A stretch of 19,514 nucleotides of DNA from Candidatus Heimdallarchaeota archaeon. Lineage in GTDB: Archaea > Asgardarchaeota > Heimdallarchaeia > Heimdallarchaeales > Kariarchaeaceae. Position numbers and translations under genes: made by a program. The notes below the pieces were generated by a model. It searched no databases. It saw nothing but the letters and a program-made list of their open reading frames with translations, and had not been told where the DNA came from. The stretch spans positions 1 through 19,514 of the forward strand of contig WAMJ01000296.1 of NCBI GenBank assembly GCA_015522385.1. Reading direction: 5' to 3'. Positions 14,969 to 19,514 of the stretch are shown here, piece by piece. Positions within the stretch are counted from its first letter, which is position 1. Each line of letters starts with the position of its first letter.

Positions 14969-16048
14969 ATGGTTTCAGTTATGACGAATGAGAACATAAA
15001 ACCAGCGGGAATGGTTCAGCAGAACCGACCAAAGCTCACCAGTAGATTCACGTGGGCGTATACTCTTACCACGATATGGCTCGTCACAGGGGCGCACATC
15101 GACTCATGGGCACACAACAGCCTGTCGGAATCCCTCGAGACATTCTTCACACCATGGCACGGAATACTCTATAGCGGGTTTGGTGTCACCGGTCTACTGC
15201 TCTTTGGAACATTATTAAGAAACAGGATGGAGGGTTTCACATGGAGGAACAGCCTGCCTGATGGAATAATGGTAGGATTCATCGGAAGTATTATTTTCAC
15301 GCTCGGGGGCGTAGGTGACATGTTCTGGCACGAGATATTTGGGATCGAGGCAAACATACAGGCGCTGTACTCCCCAACACATCTCCTCCTCGGTATTGGA
15401 GGGACGTTCATGGCGTCAGCACTTCTCCTGAACTACATGCACCGACCTAAAGACTTCCAGAAACTCAGCCTACTGGAACAGCTCCCAATAGCAGTAAGTG
15501 CAGCCCTTGCCCTCTCCATGTTAGTCTTCTTCACCCAATTTGCCATACCCGCGCATGTCTTGGCGGCAGGCGGCAAGCCCTTTTTTACCTTTGGAGCAAG
15601 CACGATTGCGGTACAGGGGATTGGTGTGACAGGGAGCATCATCTACTCGGCCTTCCTCGTAGGACTGGTTCTGAAGCTCAATCGGATACTGGATTTCAAG
15701 TTCGGTGCCTTCGGGATCATGTTCTTCGTCAGCGGGATCTACTCTACAATGATGAGGTTCCCCCTCAGTTTTAGCGAGATACCCGCATCCGAGGGTGAGA
15801 TAGTCACCCGATTTCTCATCCCAGTTGTGGCACTGGTGGTTGGACTCTACGTCGATGTAGTTAGAGCACGAATCCCTACTGTATGGCAGAATCAGCTACT
15901 TGCTCTTACAGTAGCAGTTATCTACTTTATCCTCTTCTTCGCCTTGGTTGGAACCCTCATGGGTCTTGCGTGGTCGGTGCACTTATGGACTGGAATCATC
16001 GTGCTCTCAGCCATAACCGGCGAACTAGTTCTGATTGTCTCCTCCTAA
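14969..16048 (+). CDS. Multi-TM protein with conserved-looking His motifs
   Basis: A 359-residue integral membrane protein with about nine hydrophobic segments. The first third is rich in His placed next to membrane segments: GAHIDSWAH (H43, H49), FFTPWHGILYSGF (H64), GDMFWHEIFGIEANI (H121) and YSPTHLLL (H138). Motifs of this kind (FFTPWH, GD-x2-WH, SPTHLLL) occur, as I recall, in uncharacterised membrane proteins of actinobacteria and some archaea. The spaced His and Asp/Glu could bind haem, copper or another metal; this is inference. It has its own TATA box and stands 1.3 kb ahead of the cupredoxin-oxidase genes, so a respiratory or copper role is possible. It ends close to the convergent winged-helix regulator. 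Confidence 0.65.
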   Translation: MVSVMTNENIKPAGMVQQNRPKLTSRFTWAYTLTTIWLVTGAHIDSWAHNSLSESLETFFTPWHGILYSGFGVTGLLLFGTLLRNRMEGFTWRNSLPDGIMVGFIGSIIFTLGGVGDMFWHEIFGIEANIQALYSPTHLLLGIGGTFMASALLLNYMHRPKDFQKLSLLEQLPIAVSAALALSMLVFFTQFAIPAHVLAAGGKPFFTFGASTIAVQGIGVTGSIIYSAFLVGLVLKLNRILDFKFGAFGIMFFVSGIYSTMMRFPLSFSEIPASEGEIVTRFLIPVVALVVGLYVDVVRARIPTVWQNQLLALTVAVIYFILFFALVGTLMGLAWSVHLWTGIIVLSAITGELVLIVSS

Positions 16049-16084
16049 ACAGGATATCACTCAGATCATTTCATGAATGTGAGA

Positions 16085-16588
16085 TCAATCGGTACTGTCA
16101 AACCACTCCTCTTTGACCTTGGATACCTTGTCTTTCTTCTTTCGCTTAGCTAGGAGATCTACCGAGTTAAGGTGCATAACAAGATCGCTCATCTCCCTTT
16201 TCACATGCAGTAACCACTCCTCAAGATTTTTCTCGATCTCCTGCTTGATCTCAGATATCTCCTTTCCGGTGTAAATGTATTTATGTTTGAACCCCATACC
16301 CTTGCCCCCGATCCTCTGCCTGGAGCAAAGTTCAATCTCCACCAACTTTTTCAGGGCAGAGTTCACCTTGTTTTTATGCCAAACATGTCCGGTTGATTCG
16401 AGGATCTGATCTATATCGCTCTCCCCCAACTGATGCACCGCGACAAACACTGTGAATTCCATCTCATTCAGTGAGAAGTAGCTTTTCAGAACCTCTCTGT
16501 AGTCAGGGTACTCATGGAAGATCGAGTGAATTTCCGGCCTTCGTACAGAGTTCATAAAATTTAGGTTAATTATTTTGGTATTAAACAT
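16085..16588 (-). CDS. Winged-helix transcriptional regulator
   Basis: A 167-residue protein. Residues about 40-108 form a winged helix: LNEMEFTVFVAVHQLG (helix 1), ESDIDQILESTG (helix 2), WHKNKVNSALKKLVEIELC (recognition helix), and a basic wing, GGKGMGFKHKYIYTG. A charged helix follows (about 108-140, likely dimer coiled coil) with a Lys-rich tail. It resembles MarR/TrmB-type archaeal regulators; no ligand or redox motif is clear. Start ATG 16588 is the longest; ATG 16555 (M12) also precedes the domain. It is divergent from the small membrane protein at 16633 and lies between the His-rich protein and the oxidase genes, so it may control them. Confidence 0.7.
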   Translation of the reverse strand: MFNTKIINLNFMNSVRRPEIHSIFHEYPDYREVLKSYFSLNEMEFTVFVAVHQLGESDIDQILESTGHVWHKNKVNSALKKLVEIELCSRQRIGGKGMGFKHKYIYTGKEISEIKQEIEKNLEEWLLHVKREMSDLVMHLNSVDLLAKRKKKDKVSKVKEEWFDSTD

Positions 16589-16632
16589 TTAGAATTCCAT
16601 ATTATTTTATTTACCGTTTTGATCATCGAGTT
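16589..16632. promoter_or_regulatory. Shared divergent promoter region
   Basis: These 44 bases separate the regulator from the small membrane protein. The A+T-only stretch ATTATTTTATTTA at 16601-16613 is centred about 26 bases before the GTG at 16633 and can serve as its TATA box. The same tract reads AAATAAAAT toward the regulator. One bound regulator could govern both directions. Confidence 0.4.
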
Positions 16633-16971
16633 GTGCCATTTGATCACGCAGTCTCTCATATCATAATCGGTGTAGCGATTCTCATTATGGGAGCAGTTAT
16701 CTCAAGGTCAAATAAGCTGATGGAGGTTCTCTCAGGAAGCAAAGCGGAGCCACTTTGGAGAAAGATCCGTTTGAGCTTCTACGTTCTAACCACCTTCTAT
16801 TTCGTGATTATGATCACATCATTGATTTTCACCTACGATGACAGCTTTAGCTTCCACAGCTTGATCATGAACATTACATTCCTCATCACAAGTGTCATTT
16901 TACTCAACCTAGTGAATCTCGATATTAAGGCATTTGAGTCCCTCTTCGCACTACTCGATGAAGAATCTTAG
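16633..16971 (+). CDS. Small three-TM membrane protein
   Basis: A 112-residue protein with hydrophobic segments at about 8-27, 47-68 and 76-98 and an acidic C-terminus (LLDEES). The GTG start is supported by the TATA-like tract 26 bases upstream. His residues flank the first segment (DHAVSH) and the third (FSFHS). I do not recognise the family. Its divergent pairing with a regulator and its position ahead of the oxidase operon suggest a respiratory accessory or membrane stress role, but this is only context. Confidence 0.6.
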   Translation: MPFDHAVSHIIIGVAILIMGAVISRSNKLMEVLSGSKAEPLWRKIRLSFYVLTTFYFVIMITSLIFTYDDSFSFHSLIMNITFLITSVILLNLVNLDIKAFESLFALLDEES

Positions 16972-17335
16972 GAATCAGAAGAAACCAACCATACACAGAT
17001 TTAGTAAAAATACAGACCTCAGAACAAGGAATTTGATGTAGTTTAAAATATAAGTCGTAAACAGGGACATAGACCCCGAATATGAGGAATTCCATCAAAT
17101 ATGGGAATAATATGTCCAAATTGGTCAAAATAAAGATATTGTAAATCGCAATACAAATGTGAGCAATACGAATTGCGAAAAAATCGATACGATAAAATGA
17201 GAAAACTGTAGAGTTGGGGACGAAATAATTAAATATACTTTACTAGAGTATAGTTTAGATTATGTAAATATTCCATCCAATTATCTATAAAATAGATAAT
17301 TAATTAGGAATACTTGCATTACTATAGGTGATATA
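16972..17335. other. AT-rich intergenic region upstream of the oxidase operon
   Basis: No convincing gene. A 67-codon minus-strand frame over its first half (ending at 16925) overlaps the preceding gene and looks like chance. It holds three inverted repeats: TCGCAAT/ATTGCGA (17146-17152 and 17172-17178), TATACT/AGTATA (17234-17239 and 17247-17252) and the perfect palindrome at 17279-17301. The length and palindromes suggest a regulated promoter. Confidence 0.4.
17279..17301. promoter_or_regulatory. Palindrome on the TATA box of the cupredoxin-cox operon
   Basis: AATTATCTAT, a three-base AAA spacer, then ATAGATAATT: perfect 10-bp arms. The centre contains CTATAAAAT (17285-17293), a good TATA box, predicting a start near 17315 and a short leader with AGGTGAT at 17326-17332 ahead of ATG 17336. 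A protein bound here would cover the TATA box, so a repressor operator is likely. Confidence 0.5.
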
Positions 17336-17872
17336 ATGAGAAAACAAATCGCATTTGGAACGGCATTGCTGGTACTTGTAATCAGCCTGACGCTAGTTTC
17401 TATTTCAGCTCAAGGAGAGCATGGATCAATCGAGAATTTCTGTCACAATCCGACATCAACAGTTGTGATTGGTACACAGGGAAATGAGGTGGCATTTAAT
17501 ACCACCGAGGTAACAGTTGACAAAGGTGAATGTGTAACCATCATGTTCGTTAACATGCAGGACGCAGAGCATGATATGGCCCTGCATTTCGCCAATGGGA
17601 CAGAGTATTTTGGACTCCACATCATTGGAGACGGAACACCCCAGATGAGAATGGTAAATGCATTGATGCCAAATGAGGACACCGAAATGCCATATTGGTG
17701 TACAGTGGAGGATCACAAAGATCAGGGAATGGAAGGGAAGATCATCGTAGGGAACGGATTTGCAGAGGGTGAGACAGGTGCAGAAAGAGCACCAGGCTTC
17801 GGGTTTGTTCCCGCCTCGCTCGCAATCCTTTCGTCAATCGTCCTGATATACGACAGAAGAATCAGAAAGTAA
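17336..17872 (+). CDS. Membrane-anchored cupredoxin (blue copper protein)
   Basis: A 178-residue secreted protein. A signal sequence (about 1-25, ending ISAQG) is followed by a cupredoxin domain. The four type-1 copper ligands can be seen: H79 in EHDMALHF, then C122, H127 and M132 in PYWCTVEDHKDQGMEGKIIVG. The C-terminus has APGFGF, a hydrophobic segment and RRIRK, a PGF-CTERM-like anchor holding it on the outer face of the membrane. It is the first gene of the oxidase operon, 13 bases ahead of coxB, and most likely carries electrons to the CuA centre, as halocyanin or sulfocyanin do elsewhere. It takes the place of cytochrome c, of which there is no sign in this window. Confidence 0.85.
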   Translation: MRKQIAFGTALLVLVISLTLVSISAQGEHGSIENFCHNPTSTVVIGTQGNEVAFNTTEVTVDKGECVTIMFVNMQDAEHDMALHFANGTEYFGLHIIGDGTPQMRMVNALMPNEDTEMPYWCTVEDHKDQGMEGKIIVGNGFAEGETGAERAPGFGFVPASLAILSSIVLIYDRRIRK

Positions 17873-17885
17873 GATCGGTGATTCA

Positions 17886-18569
17886 ATGAATTCTAAGAAA
17901 TTTGTCAATCTACTCGTGGTGATGTTGGGCATTGTCGGTGTCCGTACGGTCGGTGCGAGGAGCAATTTGACGGAGCTATATGACAACCTATTCATGGAGG
18001 TACTCATCTTCGGACTGATTGTCTTCGTCCTTGTTCTTGCCCTCTGGATCTACGTTGTGTACAAATTCAGGGACTCAGCAGTAGATGAGGCCAAGGGTGT
18101 GGAAGGTACTCACCTTCTGAAACTGCAGAGGATATGGATTGCAGTCCCAATTCTCATAGGTGTTCTGCTACTCGCTCTGTCACTTCCCGCACTGGGAGAG
18201 TTCCAGCAGGAATTAAACAATCCTGTCGCAGACAAGGAGGTAATCGTGGAGGCAACACCTACGTGGAAATGGATATTTTACTACGAGGGACAGAAGTTCA
18301 GCCCGGTCGAGGACGATATTGGAATCTCGACCACCACGCTGATTCTGGAGGCAGGTCTGACCTACAAGTTTATTCTGTACTCGTCGGGACCCTTGATTCA
18401 CTCATTCTACGTGTATGAGCTGAACTTCAAGATGGATGTCGTCCCACAAAAGAACAACACCATCACAGTAACCATAGAGGAACCTGGAGAGTACCAGCTA
18501 CTCTGTGCAGAGTACTGTGGTGCTCAACACTCTATGATGCGTGGGGTGATCAAGGCGGTGGCACCATGA
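17886..18569 (+). CDS. coxB: Cytochrome c oxidase subunit II
   Basis: A 227-residue subunit II. After an N-terminal hydrophobic stretch there are two membrane helices (about 36-58 and 83-103) and an outer cupredoxin domain. The binuclear CuA site is complete: H172 in IHSFYV, and C207-A-E209-Y-C211-G-A-Q-H215-S-M-M218. The aromatic motif WKWIFYYEG, where electrons enter in other oxidases, is present. The ATG has CGGTGAT upstream and the end overlaps coxA by ATGA. An intact CuA marks this as an oxidase fed by a small electron carrier, not a quinol oxidase. Confidence 0.93.
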   Translation: MNSKKFVNLLVVMLGIVGVRTVGARSNLTELYDNLFMEVLIFGLIVFVLVLALWIYVVYKFRDSAVDEAKGVEGTHLLKLQRIWIAVPILIGVLLLALSLPALGEFQQELNNPVADKEVIVEATPTWKWIFYYEGQKFSPVEDDIGISTTTLILEAGLTYKFILYSSGPLIHSFYVYELNFKMDVVPQKNNTITVTIEEPGEYQLLCAEYCGAQHSMMRGVIKAVAP

Positions 18570-19514
18570 CCACTGAGATACACAAGGGGTCGTTTTGGGC
18601 GAGTCCTAAGAGGATATTTGGAACGACGAATGCGCAGGAGATTGGACTCCTGTACTTCGTCTCATCACTCATTAATATGGCGATTGCAGGTATGTACGCA
18701 CTGATGATCAGGGTTGAACTCTGGGATCCCAATCCTTCGATGTTCGGTGATTCAATCAGCTACAACACAGCATTCACCCTCCATGGGACTGCGATGGTAT
18801 TTCTGGTCATCGTGCCGTTGGGCGCGGGTTTCGGGAACCTCCTCATTCCGAGGATGGTCGCCTCGGTCAACGCAGATATGTACTGGCCGAAGTGGAACAA
18901 CTTCGCCTTTTGGCTGATCCCGTTCGGGTCGATACTGATCTGGAGCTCGCAGGCATACGCGGGGTGGACAGCGTACGCACCACTCTCCCTGATCACAGCA
19001 GGGATAGATCTGTGGATCCTCGGGCTTGTACTGATCGGAGTCTCCTCATCCATCGGGTCACTCAACTTTATCCTGACAATCTGGAAAGGAAAACCTGACT
19101 ACGTGGAGTGGTTCAAGATGGACATGTTCGTGTGGGGAACGCTCTTCACATCGATTCTACTGTTGCTGACCACACCTGTCATCTCCATCGCGTTGTTCAT
19201 GGTCTTCATGGACAGGAACATGGGCACGAACTTCTACAATGCAGACTATGGAAATCCAGTGATGTACCAGCATCTGTTCTGGTTCTTCGCACACCCTGAG
19301 GTCTATGTCCTTCTGCTCCCCGCGGCCTCAATGACGACCATGTTCATTGCTAAGTTCTCACGAAGACCTGTGTTCGGGTACAAGACGATGCTGGCAGCTA
19401 TGTTCAGTATAGTTCTCATGGCGTTCGTCGTCTGGGCACACCACATGTACACCACAGGGATTGACCCCTTTATCAGATTCCCGTTCAATTTCTTCACGTA
19501 CATTATTGCGGTAC
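18566..19514 (+). CDS. coxA: Cytochrome c oxidase subunit I, 3' end outside the window
   Basis: 316 residues are visible and the frame runs off the right edge. ATG 18566 overlaps the coxB stop. Haem-copper oxidase landmarks: low-spin haem ligand H73 in FTLHGTAMVF, GNLLIPRM, the D-channel-type KWNNFAFWLIP, then QHLFWFFAHPEVY with CuB ligand H243, proton-path E245 and the cross-link Tyr Y247, and CuB ligands H292-H293 in VVWAHHMYTTG. The Glu and Tyr in HPEVY place it in the A1 type; Ala replaces the usual Gly before the His. It reduces oxygen to water and pumps protons. The second low-spin and haem a3 ligands and the K-channel end lie beyond the window. Confidence 0.95.
   Translation, partial: MTTEIHKGSFWASPKRIFGTTNAQEIGLLYFVSSLINMAIAGMYALMIRVELWDPNPSMFGDSISYNTAFTLHGTAMVFLVIVPLGAGFGNLLIPRMVASVNADMYWPKWNNFAFWLIPFGSILIWSSQAYAGWTAYAPLSLITAGIDLWILGLVLIGVSSSIGSLNFILTIWKGKPDYVEWFKMDMFVWGTLFTSILLLLTTPVISIALFMVFMDRNMGTNFYNADYGNPVMYQHLFWFFAHPEVYVLLLPAASMTTMFIAKFSRRPVFGYKTMLAAMFSIVLMAFVVWAHHMYTTGIDPFIRFPFNFFTYIIAV

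Noticed and set aside
16925..17128. 67-codon minus-strand frame with a hydrophobic first half
   Set aside because: It overlaps the 3' end of the small three-TM gene, lacks a promoter or ribosome site, and its second half looks random. Probably chance in AT-rich DNA.
17146..17178. Inverted repeat TCGCAAT/ATTGCGA as a terminator hairpin
   Set aside because: The 19-base loop is long, the stem is only 7 bp and no T-run follows; it could be a protein site but evidence is weak.
1..19514. tRNA, rRNA, CRISPR array, insertion sequence or phage genes
   Set aside because: I saw no cloverleaf-like or rRNA-like stretch, no regularly spaced direct repeats beyond the intragenic 27-bp units, and no transposase or phage motif.

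Overview
The window comes from an archaeon. Lead genes carry TATA-like elements about 25-28 bases before the start codon, which fits leaderless transcripts. Genes inside operons instead have Shine-Dalgarno sequences of the GGAGGTGATC type. An A-type haem-copper oxidase, a cupredoxin, secreted proteins with archaeal PGF-like C-terminal anchors and a RING-like zinc protein together suggest an aerobic Asgard archaeon of the Heimdallarchaeia kind. That placement is inference; no rRNA or marker gene is present to test it.

Layout. 1-1530: little at the left edge, then a minus-strand PD-(D/E)XK (Rpn-like) nuclease with 27-bp tandem repeats, then a small frameshifted membrane ORF. 1699-5187: three membrane-associated proteins of unknown function. 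A two-TM protein converges with a nine-TM protein, one base between their stops, and upstream of the latter is a protein with a C-terminal RING-like zinc module and a probable N-terminal membrane anchor in another frame. 5213-5570: remains of a decayed gene. 5628-13493: an acyl-CoA ligase followed by a complete Liv-type ABC importer (binding protein, two enlarged permeases, two ATPases), all on the plus strand. This looks like uptake plus CoA activation of a carboxylic acid or related compound. 13538-14803: a probably truncated helical-repeat gene on the minus strand, and a DedA/VTT membrane protein interrupted by an in-frame UGA. 14969-16048: a His-rich multi-TM protein. 16085-16971: a winged-helix regulator divergent from a small membrane protein, sharing a 44-bp promoter region. 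17336-19514: cupredoxin, coxB and coxA (cut by the window end), with a palindrome centred on the promoter TATA box.

How they work together. The right end is a respiratory module: an anchored blue-copper protein could pass electrons to the CuA site of CoxB and on to the haem-copper centre of CoxA. The middle is a catabolic uptake module. The left third is accessory and uncharacterised. At least three loci (1270-1529, 5213-5570, 14228-14803), and probably also the start of the RING gene and the helical-repeat gene, look broken by stops or frameshifts. That means either real gene decay or assembly errors, and reads could tell which. I saw no tRNA, rRNA, CRISPR array or insertion sequence.
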